A stretch of 14,731 bases of DNA from Bacteroidales bacterium (GTDB lineage Bacteria; Bacteroidota; Bacteroidia; Bacteroidales; Paludibacteraceae). Each line of letters opens with the position of its first letter. The first letter of the stretch is position 1. Where the stretch lies: positions 1 through 14,731 of the forward strand of contig CAAGDU010000174.1 in NCBI GenBank assembly GCA_900768725.1, in the 5' to 3' direction. A model generated the notes under the pieces. That model was not told where the DNA came from. It saw nothing but the letters and a program-made list of their open reading frames with translations, and made no database searches. This document shows positions 7,301 through 13,460 of this stretch, piece after piece. The position numbers were made by a program, and so were the translations under genes.

Positions 7301-8982
7301 GTAGCAGTTGCATCCTGCCCCTTGCTGCTACTCATGGTGATGGCATCTGTACTCGGAGTAAGAAAGAGAGCGCGAGAAATACGCAGTTTATTGAAATACT
7401 TATCTAGTGTACCACCCGAAGTAACCTCAATACGCACAATACTTTTGGGTACTGAACAAGTAAAGGGAGAACCATAATCGGTGGGAATATCGCTATTACT
7501 TAAATCCAAAAGAGTAGTAGCCTTGTTTTCAGCATCATAGCCTTTAATTGTGAAGCCTTGTGTACCTAATGACTGTTTATGCACTAATACCGATAATGTC
7601 TCTCCGATACCGGACAAGTTGTATTTAATTGGGTCATCATATGCATTTATTCCATGTTCAGTATTATCCTCCAATACATAGCAACTCTCCGGTACAGGAG
7701 TTACGTTAATGCTCAGTGTCTCAGCCAATTGGTTGTATTTGTAGTCTTCTGCACGGGATACAAGGAAGCGGGCAGTGCCGGTCTCGGCATAAGTCTGAAT
7801 AGCCCCATCTGCGTATGTGGCAATAGCTGGGTCAAGAGATTGTACAACATAATCAGAGAGGGAGTATGTTACGGAGAAGGGATTGCTGATAGTGGCATCC
7901 CATGTGGCGGATGTTTGGCTGATAGATGCCGATAGGTTGTATTTGGTGATAGTGATCGTTAGCTCGGAGGTTTTTGCATTGTAGCCACTATTTGCCTCTT
8001 GCGTCATTCGGATAGTCAATGTACCGGCTTGCCCTAAAGTCAAAGTCGTACCCGATATAGCAGGGGGTGTTGCATCTGTTTCGCTGCTGTTGACCGCAGT
8101 AAAGTTAACGATGGAGTAAGTTCTGCTGCCTTGACTATTGCTTCCCCATGCACTGCTCAGGTCAATGGCATCATCTACCATGTAAGAGTTTCCGCCTTTC
8201 CATGTATGGATAGGGTCCACCATGTCGGAAGCATACCCTCTCACCGTGATGGTCTGCGTGTGCCCTGTAGCATTGGTAGTTACGGTAATGGTTGCCTCTT
8301 TGTTGCCTATGGTAGTTGGTTTGAACACCACTCGCAAGGTTTTCGTGCCGCGGCAATCCATGTTGCTTCCTTCCGCGATACTTGCCTCAAACTCCGCGCT
8401 ACTGCTGCTCAAAGACATCTCGCTACCTGCATTCTGAAAGCGAACAACAACTTCCTGGGCTGCACTCTCGGTGTTGATAGGCGTATTCGGGAAATCCAAA
8501 GAACTCTTATTTAACACAAAACTATCTGCCATCACTACGTTGATAGAAGATACTTTGAAGGTCTGCTTCCCCTGATACCAAATGCCTACTTTCTTTGCAT
8601 ATGCAGTACGCTTAAATCGGATATACCGTGCTTCCTCTGATAGAGTAAGGGGTTGTTTGGGGGTATGGTCGTTCGCATCTTTTATTTCGCCGGAAGTCCA
8701 ATCACTAAACGTGCTCCATGTATTGTTGTCTTTCGACCATTCCACGGACAGCGTATGCCAATAACTGGCAGAACCTGTTAAAGCGTAGGTAAAAGATAAC
8801 GACTGACCGGCATAGGGAAGGATGAAAACCGAGGAATAAGTTCCATTGGTATTCCCATCCGCGCTTTCGTAAGACAATGTGCAACTCTTTCCTTCCAACA
8901 CATAGCATTCTCCCCAAGTCAATGGAGAAAATACCATTAGCATAGACAAGATGGAGGAAAATAGTAGGAAATTTCTTTTCAT
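4303..8982 (-). CDS. giant modular secreted protein with Ig-like repeats and T9SS-like C-terminal tail
   Basis: 1559 residues, beginning with a Sec signal peptide (about 1-24, basic KRN then a hydrophobic run). A triplicated architecture follows: a module opening with Cys and a CYVLE/CHSYAIE motif (from 26, 434 and 831), about 105-125 residues and probably a carbohydrate-binding-type beta-sandwich, each followed by a roughly 100-residue domain. The first of these (151-250) resembles an ASH/choice-of-anchor-D domain with VVFKPTTIGNKEATITV. Between them lie Ig-like (BIG2/invasin-type) domains at about 255-348, 349-428, 638-725 and 730-825. Residues 1040-1120 look like a short beta-helix, and 1150-1350 contain the GWVRKSGTLTLTPFAGYAI region common in T9SS cargo. 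The last 25 residues (ILRNGHLYVSDG, then YDILGRKYY) resemble the short T9SS type-A sorting tail. I infer an exported adhesin or glycan-binding protein; no enzyme domain is seen. The ATG is fixed by the signal peptide and lies about 76 bases from the promoter -7 box. Confidence 0.85.
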   Translation of the reverse strand: MKRNFLLFSSILSMLMVFSPLTWGECYVLEGKSCTLSYESADGNTNGTYSSVFILPYAGQSLSFTYALTGSASYWHTLSVEWSKDNNTWSTFSDWTSGEIKDANDHTPKQPLTLSEEARYIRFKRTAYAKKVGIWYQGKQTFKVSSINVVMADSFVLNKSSLDFPNTPINTESAAQEVVVRFQNAGSEMSLSSSSAEFEASIAEGSNMDCRGTKTLRVVFKPTTIGNKEATITVTTNATGHTQTITVRGYASDMVDPIHTWKGGNSYMVDDAIDLSSAWGSNSQGSRTYSIVNFTAVNSSETDATPPAISGTTLTLGQAGTLTIRMTQEANSGYNAKTSELTITITKYNLSASISQTSATWDATISNPFSVTYSLSDYVVQSLDPAIATYADGAIQTYAETGTARFLVSRAEDYKYNQLAETLSINVTPVPESCYVLEDNTEHGINAYDDPIKYNLSGIGETLSVLVHKQSLGTQGFTIKGYDAENKATTLLDLSNSDIPTDYGSPFTCSVPKSIVRIEVTSGGTLDKYFNKLRISRALFLTPSTDAITMSSSKGQDATATFDVSYGSCGSTIKVISDNPKITVSPTSFYAEGNGTQTITITGDATEEGTETATITIYDQSKKTTVTFTNTTVGKLATHIEYTGQASYDQGSGTQPNPFRVIDANGNEVAGAKVTMVSSKIAVLSVSEDGVSSFTPSCGGNVTLTANYVGDDAHQPFTLSQSIFVEKCAHHIEWQQSLMGFTATPESVIDETVLLVAKAVNDNGTATNVPITYTITDPSIATLIDNGDGTYSVQVIAVGETTITATTAEDDTYATESVTHSIRVRREGEACHSYAIEHAGEMKMSWGGNTDELTINGLPDQLTFEAKRQTGAAFGDGIAIQYYDGSNWQQLGDKVEITGSWASYGPYTVPETAKRLRFKGSGSRSRYVQNIFVTQQTYLRTDITSISISDKVHNPFSQSFNVSYSDIPVIQYSIECTNPNITLALTTDRPVNNNCGEYGTYTFTLSGSSNFPANYSGTIHLLTSAGDAIDIPFAIEITLNGTFYFDKEAAAWETSNKWKYGYNYDHKLLPDGAAEAVISKPVTLNSHAEVYALTIEGEGMLTIEENGGLTVYEGGITIKNTSSIHLISNHSGAGYLRISPSSTMSSAPAVTTHYTTRSTLSTGANKDATWQYVGAPGDNCIITTDGSQWLYLWDEQNGWVRKSGTLTLTPFAGYAITQYGQPTYEWTSTMILGNQDIVLTKTAGGMDGENVFVNSYTAPIDVKCFTAEDFEGDMDKTFYLFNAGSWNQWNAGEADGTNLGKNGDDTPGHYCAIPALAASYIDPAYDITTIPPMQGVYVKTNADGAVIHLNYEKHVWKATDSNLNRPMRKAELNEEEFISAFSRIRIQANSNNSGADRIYVVEDTIFSRDYDNGYDAPKEIADGLMNLYVREDFGQTEMSCTDRMDSTTIGFLAGEDNEYRLRISSIIGEQPIYLKDNESMICVEVSDGYEYHFTATPFSNNPERFLLLRTPTSISDGPTTQTTDSQIQSHRKVQKILRNGHLYVSDGEQQYDILGRKYY

Positions 8983-8983
8983 A

Positions 8984-9006
8984 GTTGTAATAGTGTAGCG
9001 TACAAC
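8984..9006 (-). promoter_or_regulatory. leader hairpin next to start codon of giant surface-protein gene
   Basis: On the minus strand GTTGTA (9001-9006) and TACAAC (8984-8989) form a 6-bp stem with an 11-base loop, ending one base before the ATG at 8982. It could modulate translation initiation, but a stem this short can occur by chance. Confidence 0.3.
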
Positions 9007-9058
9007 AATAACGCTCTGTTTTGTTCTAAAATCTTAATAATTGTACAAAAAAACGCTG

Positions 9059-9090
9059 CAAAGTTACTCCTTTTCTTTGAAATAGCCAAA
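9059..9090 (-). promoter_or_regulatory. Bacteroidota-type promoter of the giant surface-protein gene
   Basis: Minus strand: -33 box TTTG (9087-9090), exactly 20 bases of spacer containing TATTTCAAAGAAAA, then -7 box TAACTTTG (9059-9066). Both boxes match the Bacteroides consensus TTTG / TAnnTTTG perfectly. The leader would be about 70 bases. It probably drives both the 1559- and 225-residue genes. Confidence 0.8.
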
Positions 9091-9196
9091 TAATCGTATC
9101 CAATTGATATAATTCGTACTCTTTTTCTAAATAATGGAGAATCCAAAACAAGAATGTATGCTAAGGATAGCCCCCAAAAGGCTGATAAATACAAAA

Positions 9197-9237
9197 AACA
9201 GAGGCTGCCGAACTTAACTTGTTAGGCAGCCTCTGTT
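9197..9237 (-). terminator. strong intrinsic terminator, minus strand
   Basis: Perfect 13-bp stem AACAGAGGCTGCC (9197-9209) / GGCAGCCTCTGTT (9225-9237), with inner AAC/GTT pairs closing a TTAACTT loop. On the minus strand the stem runs directly into a T-rich tract (the complement of AAAAAA at 9193-9198). It would stop transcripts coming from the transporter gene at 9742-11412 and insulate the promoter at 9059-9090. Confidence 0.8.
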
Positions 9238-9262
9238 CCTGCTTATTTACCTGAGTTAGATA

Positions 9263-9278
9263 TCCCGACATATCGGGA
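9263..9278. repeat. solitary palindrome TCCCGA-CATA-TCGGGA
   Basis: A 6-bp inverted repeat related to the hairpins inside the miniature elements, followed by CAAG. It is more similar to the solitary copy at 9544-9559 (shared CCCGACA-ATCGGGACAA) than to those within the elements. It lies 37 bases left of element B. Confidence 0.6.
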
Positions 9279-9314
9279 CAAGTGAAGCGAATACTTTCAG
9301 CAGTCAAAAATTTA

Positions 9315-9527
9315 GGTAATGATATACGAGTTGACCCAAATTCTTTATCAAATGCAAGCCGAGATTTATCCCGACTTGTCGGGAAGGGGCGACATAAAAC
9401 AGCGTAGGGGCTCGCCCCTACATAAAAGGGAATCACCCACAATGCAAACTGAGATTTATCCCGCCTTGTCGGGAAGGGGCGATATAACTCTATTTTGAAT
9501 TGCCGGGTCAACATGTATATTATCGCC
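9315..9527. mobile_element. miniature inverted-repeat element, copy B (213 bp, non-coding)
   Basis: Same ends as copy A: 9315-9337 opens GGTAATGATATACGAGTTG, and 9505-9527 is its imperfect inverse (18 of 23 positions). Perfect 8-bp direct repeats AAAATTTA flank it (9307-9314 and 9528-9535), a different octamer from copy A, which supports independent insertion. It contains TCCCGAC(TT)GTCGGGA at 9369-9384, where copy A has only a short GCCC/GGGC hairpin; GTAGGGGC(TC)GCCCCTAC (about 9404-9421); and a one-mismatch TCCCGCC(TT)GTCGGGA at 9459-9474. The modules TTATCCCG...GGGGCGA(C/T)ATAA are repeated within the element. No gene is apparent. Confidence 0.8.
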
Positions 9528-9543
9528 AAAATTTATTTGGTTT

Positions 9544-9559
9544 TCCCGACAGATCGGGA
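9544..9559. repeat. solitary palindrome TCCCGA-CAGA-TCGGGA
   Basis: A 6-bp inverted repeat eight bases beyond the right direct repeat of element B, followed by CAAAT. It belongs to the same palindrome group as 1992-2007 and 9263-9278. Confidence 0.6.
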
Positions 9560-9741
9560 CAAATTCCGAATAATTTTTGGAAATTTTTGGTGAAATAAAA
9601 GAATCGTTATTAGAAGTTCGCGTTAATTAGGAAGGTCCAAAGGGGCGAAATGAGTACGTAACACTACATAGAGTAACTTGATATATAATGTCCCTTTGTT
9701 AGGTATTTTTGTTCCAAATGGAATCAAATAAGAATGGTCCT
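9560..9741. other. non-coding stretch downstream of transporter gene
   Basis: AT-rich and without a convincing reading frame. The only structure seen is a 5-bp palindrome TTCCA-AA-TGGAA near 9712-9723 without a T-run. The transcript of the transporter probably continues through here and the miniature element to the terminator at 9197-9237. Confidence 0.4.
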
Positions 9742-11412
9742 TTAGCCGCAGAAGAAGATGATGAGTAGTTGGGCTGCCATGACGCGGAGGAAGGTGGTGA
9801 GGGGATAGACCGTGGCGTAGCAGACGGAGGCTTGGTCGTTGTCATCGGCGAACGACTCGGCATACGCCAAGGCAGGTGCCGCCGTCATCGCGCCCGCCAG
9901 CAAGCCGACGACCTTGAAGTAATTCATTTTCAGCGCTTTATAGGCTATTCCGCCGACTATCAAGAGTGGCAAGATGGTGATGATAAAGCCGTACAACACC
10001 CACATATAGCCGCCCGAGAGGATGGTAGGGACGAACTGTTCGCCCGCCTCGAGCCCCAACGCCGCGAGGAAGAGGGTGAGCCCGACCTGACGGAGCATCA
10101 TGTTCGCCGAGGTGGTGGCGAAAGTAACCATGTTGTAGTAGGGTCCGAAGCGCCCGATGAGCAGAGCGACGATGAGCGCACCGCCCGCCAGCCCGAGGCG
10201 GAAAGTCTGGTGGAGGAAAGGCAGAGGGACAGGCAGCAGCCCCAAGCAGATACCCAACACGATGCCGAAGAAGACCGGCAGGAGGTTGGGCAGGTCCAAG
10301 CGTTTCAGTTCGTTGCCGAAGGTGTCCGCCACGCGCTGCACGTCCCCGCGGTCGCCCACAACGACGAGGCGGTCGCCCAACTGCAAGACCAACTCGGGCG
10401 TGGCGAGCAGGTCGATACCCGCACGGTTGACGCGCGTGATGGTGGCGTGGTACTGCTGCCGAAGGTTGAACGAAGCGATACGCTTGCCGTTGCACTCAGC
10501 ACGCGTTACCACGATACGGCGCGAGACAAGGTGGTCGGAGTGTTCGCGCGAGCGGAAACTGTAGTTCTTGAGCGTGCCGAGCAGGCGGAGGGTGTCCACG
10601 TGCTGTTTGTCGGTGAGCACGCGGATGGTGTCGCCGTTGCCGAAAGTGGTCTGTTCATTGATGAGTTCATCGGAGCCGTCGGGGCGTATGACGCGGCTGA
10701 CGACCATCTCGCGGATGGGGCAGAGGCGGCGCAGGTCGTGGATGGTCATGAGCGGCAGTTGGGGGTTGCGGAGCGTGATATCCACGCACACGGGCTCCTC
10801 GGAGCGCTCCTTGCCCTCGGCTTTCAGGCGGGCTTGCTCCTCGGGCAGGCGCACGCGAAAGAGCAGGCGGAGGAGTTCCATCGCGAGGATAGTGCCGACG
10901 ATAGCCAAGGGGTACGCCACGGCATAACCCGTTGCTACAGAGGGCGATACGCTGCCTATCACATCCAGACACGCCTGCTGCACCGCCGCCAGCGCCGGCG
11001 TACTCGCCACGGCACCCGACAGGACACCGTCCAGCGTGTCCATGCCAATCCCCGTGGCGTAGTGGAGCCCTATCGTGCAGAGGCAGCCGAGCACGACGAT
11101 GGCGGTCGCCAAGAGGTTGAGTTGCAAGCCGCTGCGCTTGAACGGCGCGAAGGACGGCCCCACCTGCAAGCCGATACTATACACGAAGAGTATCAAGCCG
11201 AAGGTGTTGGCAAACTGCGCCACGTCGTGGTTGATACGGACGCCCAAAGCGGAGAGGACGATACCGACGAACAGCACCCACGTTACGCCGAGCGAGAAAT
11301 GCCCGATTTTCGCCCGCTCGCCCAACCAAAGCCCCAAGGTGATGACCAGCGTCAGAAGCAAGGTGGATTGGGTGATACCGGGAGTGGATATGAACTCAAA
11401 CAGTTGTTGCAC
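9742..11412 (-). CDS. YidE/YbjL/AspT-family putative transporter with paired RCK_C domains
   Basis: 556 residues. An inner-membrane protein with two homologous membrane halves, each of about five to six helices, flanking a cytoplasmic pair of TrkA-C (RCK_C) domains. The first half is about 10-190, with GLQVGPSFAPF (81-91) and GAVASTPALAAVQQA (133-147). The RCK_C regions are about 208-275 and 292-365, with motifs GDTIRVL and LGDRLVVVGD. The second half is about 370-556, with GAMTAAPALAYAES (507-520) matching the first-half motif. The layout and length fit the AspT/YidE/YbjL antiporter-duplication family; some members exchange aspartate and alanine, but the substrate here cannot be deduced. The start is GTG, placed three bases after the stop of the upstream hypothetical gene with no alternative upstream, suggesting translational coupling. 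The gene is GC-rich, which creates a long empty frame on the opposite strand. Confidence 0.9.
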   Translation of the reverse strand: MQQLFEFISTPGITQSTLLLTLVITLGLWLGERAKIGHFSLGVTWVLFVGIVLSALGVRINHDVAQFANTFGLILFVYSIGLQVGPSFAPFKRSGLQLNLLATAIVVLGCLCTIGLHYATGIGMDTLDGVLSGAVASTPALAAVQQACLDVIGSVSPSVATGYAVAYPLAIVGTILAMELLRLLFRVRLPEEQARLKAEGKERSEEPVCVDITLRNPQLPLMTIHDLRRLCPIREMVVSRVIRPDGSDELINEQTTFGNGDTIRVLTDKQHVDTLRLLGTLKNYSFRSREHSDHLVSRRIVVTRAECNGKRIASFNLRQQYHATITRVNRAGIDLLATPELVLQLGDRLVVVGDRGDVQRVADTFGNELKRLDLPNLLPVFFGIVLGICLGLLPVPLPFLHQTFRLGLAGGALIVALLIGRFGPYYNMVTFATTSANMMLRQVGLTLFLAALGLEAGEQFVPTILSGGYMWVLYGFIITILPLLIVGGIAYKALKMNYFKVVGLLAGAMTAAPALAYAESFADDNDQASVCYATVYPLTTFLRVMAAQLLIIFFCG

Positions 11413-11415
11413 TAC

Positions 11416-12064
11416 TTAATCAAAATTGGTGTAATTATCAGAAAAATAGATGCTTATATCTTGTATCAGATTCGGATTTACACGCAGACTCTCCTTGCGG
11501 ACTAACGCATAAGCACTCTGCGCTTCTATCTGATAATGCAAAAACTTCTCCTCCGAAAAATAAGAAGTCAATACACGACGGTACACACGAAAACGCTTCG
11601 TGATAGCAATACTCTCATTCTCACAGTTGGCTCCGATAAAGCCAAAAGAAGATAACGGATCGTTTTGTGCAATCTCCATCAGTATGGCTATACAGGTACG
11701 GATAAGCGGACGGGGCTCATTAAACCCCGTCAAACGATTATACTTATGAGGACTGTTGGAATCCGATTTGAGATAGAACTTAATGCCGTAGAAATGATTG
11801 GGATATTCTTCCACTCGCACGACATACCACCTATTTGTTCGAGAAGAACGGAAATGATATATCAAGCACGGCACACTATCTCTACTATCACGCATCAAGA
11901 ATTGATACGGATAAAAAGAGAAATCACATGAGGTAACCATAACTATCAACGCGATACGCATCCAACTCCGAGCGAGTCAAACGCTTGAACTCATAGAAAG
12001 GATTGCCCTTGGATGTTGATTTAGAGGTCGTCTGCTGATTGGTATGTGTAATTAAGTTTCCCAT
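11416..12064 (-). pseudogene. conserved Bacteroidota hypothetical gene interrupted by a +1 frameshift
   Basis: Two overlapping minus-strand frames together make one protein of about 215 residues. The first, from ATG at 12064, reads MGNLITHTNQQ..., then FKRLTRSELDAYRVDSYGYLM, and hits TGA at 11924-11926. The next frame continues without a gap as DFSFYPYQFLMRDSRDSVPC and on through RWYVVRVEEYPNHFYGIKFY, NRLTGFNEPRPLIRT and SFGFIGANCENE to the end (TNFD) at 11416. The total of 649 bases is 3x216+1, so one extra base near 11926 explains it. I recall unbroken homologues of this unnamed family in Bacteroidota but cannot check. It could be a true pseudogene, an assembly or sequencing error, or less likely recoding; the site ATG-TGA is not an evident slippery sequence. 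Re-initiation at ATG 11961 or 11940 could still produce the C-terminal 174-181 residues. Confidence 0.75.
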
Positions 12065-12085
12065 ACACGTTTCTTCTTTTGCGGG

Positions 12086-12117
12086 CAAAATTACCACTTT
12101 TTTTTGAACTACGCAAA
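12086..12117 (-). promoter_or_regulatory. Bacteroidota-type promoter of hypothetical gene and transporter
   Basis: Minus strand: -33 box TTTG (12114-12117), a 20-base spacer with TTCAAAAAAAA, and -7 box TAATTTTG (12086-12093). Both boxes fit the consensus exactly. The leader is only about 15 bases before the ATG at 12064, which supports that start codon. It lies between the cinA stop codon (12142) and the hypothetical gene. Confidence 0.8.
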
Positions 12118-12141
12118 TAAAATGAGGATTATTTGGGTATT

Positions 12142-13452
12142 TTATCCCTTTTGCATGATTTTCCATAAACCGATAAGCGCTTTTTGGCAAGCGCGGTCGG
12201 TAACCTGCTCGCGGAGTTTGCCGAGGTGGAAGCATTCGGCAAAAGTGCCTTCGGGCGTGGCCCACCCTATCCACACCGTGCCGACGGGCTTCTCCGGCGT
12301 GCCCCCGTCGGGTCCCGCTATGCCGCTCGTGGCGATAGCATAGTCGGTGTGCATTAAATTGCGAACCCCGTCCGCCATCTGCTTGACCACCTCTTCGCTT
12401 ACTGCGCCGTGCGTTCTCAAATCTTCGGCAGACACGCCCAAGACCTGCTCTTTCACGCGGTTGTCGTATGCCACCACGGAACCCATATAGAACGCACTGC
12501 TGCCTGCGTGTTTGTTGAGCAGCGAAGCCAGTTTGCCGCCTGTGCAACTCTCCGCCGTGGCGATGGTCAGCCTGCGCGCTTTCAGCCACTGCCCCACATG
12601 CACCTCTATCGGCTCATCATCCATTGCAATGAGATAGTCCTCTATCAGCGGTCGGAGCAGAGCAATCTGCGCCTCTACCTCGTCGGCAGTGGCTTCTCCG
12701 TAGGAACTTAGGCGCAGGCGGATAGTGCCATCCTTGGGCAGGTAGGCAAGGTGTATGCTCTCGGGAAGCGCGTCCTCCCACGCCTCGATACGCAGCGCCA
12801 GCCCCGACTCAGAGATACCGCTGACGAGCAACGTGCGGTGGATGATTTTACCGGGGACGCAGGCGTCTCGCCTGCGGTCAGTTTGACACAAACTGCTTTG
12901 GCTGACTTTGCCAAGATTAGACCAATCCGGACTTGTATAGTAAGAAGAAATATACGGCAGAATCTGCTCCTGCATAGCAATCTTCATCTCGTAGGGCACG
13001 CCCGGCATGGAGGCAAGCATCTTGCTCTCCTTGCGGAAAACCATCAACGGGGCACTACCTACCCTATTCGGCAGAATCTCAGCCGCTTGCGGCACTTGCC
13101 ACTGGGTGGCTGTCAGTCGGTTGAGCACATCGGGACGGTCTTTGTAGAGGTCTTGAATATGTTCGCGCACGCGCGTATCCTCCACCAAGTCGGTGTGGAA
13201 ATACTCGCAAAGGACATGCTTCGTGATGTCGTCCTTCGTAGGACCGAGCCCGCCCGTGGTGAGCACGATATCCGCACGACCGAATGCGTCGTCCAACGCA
13301 CGGATAATTTGCTGACGGCTATCGTGAATAGAGGTGATTTGGCACACCTCAATGCCCTGTTCGTTTAGTCGCTCTGCCATCCATGCAGAGTTGGTATCGA
13401 CCACTTGCCCGATAAGCAACTCGTCCCCAATTGTGATTATTTCTGCTTGCAT
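12142..13452 (-). CDS. cinA: CinA-like protein (MoCF-like domain plus nicotinamide-nucleotide amidase domain) with in-frame insertion
   Basis: 436 residues, slightly long for CinA (usually about 410-420). The N-terminal MoCF/MogA-like domain (about 1-170) shows GDELLIGQVVDTNS (9-22), TTGGLGPTKDD (65-75) and SMPGVPYEMK (148-157); in characterised members it has ADP-ribose pyrophosphatase activity. The C-terminal PncC-type domain (about 280-430) deamidates nicotinamide mononucleotide in pyridine-nucleotide salvage, with the Ser of ATAESCTGGK (298-307), GSVVAYDNRVK (324-334) and TSGIAGPDGG (375-384). Both domains look intact. Between them, roughly residues 176-201 (with SSLCQTDRRRDACVPG) have no counterpart in the family as I know it and are encoded by a hairpin-rich repeat. 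The family sequence resumes at KIIHRTLLVSGISES. ATG start; no consensus promoter is seen in the AT-rich upstream region. Confidence 0.93.
   Translation of the reverse strand: MQAEIITIGDELLIGQVVDTNSAWMAERLNEQGIEVCQITSIHDSRQQIIRALDDAFGRADIVLTTGGLGPTKDDITKHVLCEYFHTDLVEDTRVREHIQDLYKDRPDVLNRLTATQWQVPQAAEILPNRVGSAPLMVFRKESKMLASMPGVPYEMKIAMQEQILPYISSYYTSPDWSNLGKVSQSSLCQTDRRRDACVPGKIIHRTLLVSGISESGLALRIEAWEDALPESIHLAYLPKDGTIRLRLSSYGEATADEVEAQIALLRPLIEDYLIAMDDEPIEVHVGQWLKARRLTIATAESCTGGKLASLLNKHAGSSAFYMGSVVAYDNRVKEQVLGVSAEDLRTHGAVSEEVVKQMADGVRNLMHTDYAIATSGIAGPDGGTPEKPVGTVWIGWATPEGTFAECFHLGKLREQVTDRACQKALIGLWKIMQKG
12850..12927. repeat. GC-rich multi-hairpin palindromic element inserted in frame in cinA
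   Basis: Three neighbouring inverted repeats occur in about 78 bases. CGCAGGCG (12858-12865) / CGCCTGCG (12869-12876) has a TCT loop; CAGTTTG (12879-12885) / CAAACTG (12889-12895) has an ACA loop; TTGGC (12898-12902) / GCCAA (12910-12914) is the third. All are perfect. The limits are estimated from where the protein leaves and rejoins the CinA family pattern. The element has no stop codon in the cinA frame and its length is a multiple of three. The CGCAGGCG..CGCCTGCG core is one I have seen as an intergenic repeat in other bacteria, which is recollection and unchecked. Confidence 0.65.
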
Positions 13453-13460
13453 AGTGCTAC

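Noticed and set aside
9161..9529. 122-codon minus-strand reading frame across miniature element B
   Set aside because: It consists of translated terminal repeats, palindromes and the terminator, and has no independent evidence of coding.
9769..11505. 578-codon plus-strand reading frame opposite the transporter gene
   Set aside because: It is a shadow of the GC-rich transporter gene: highly charged, no secondary-structure or family pattern, whereas the minus frame has clear membrane helices and RCK_C motifs.
11920..11935. Programmed +1 frameshift at ATG-TGA, as in RF2
   Set aside because: The preceding codons do not allow a plausible tRNA slip and no Shine-Dalgarno-like stimulator is seen. 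A mutation or sequencing error is simpler.
12850..12930. CRISPR-like or attC-like origin for the cinA hairpins
   Set aside because: There are no spaced identical repeats and no integrase or core-site sequences. The three hairpins differ and are adjacent.
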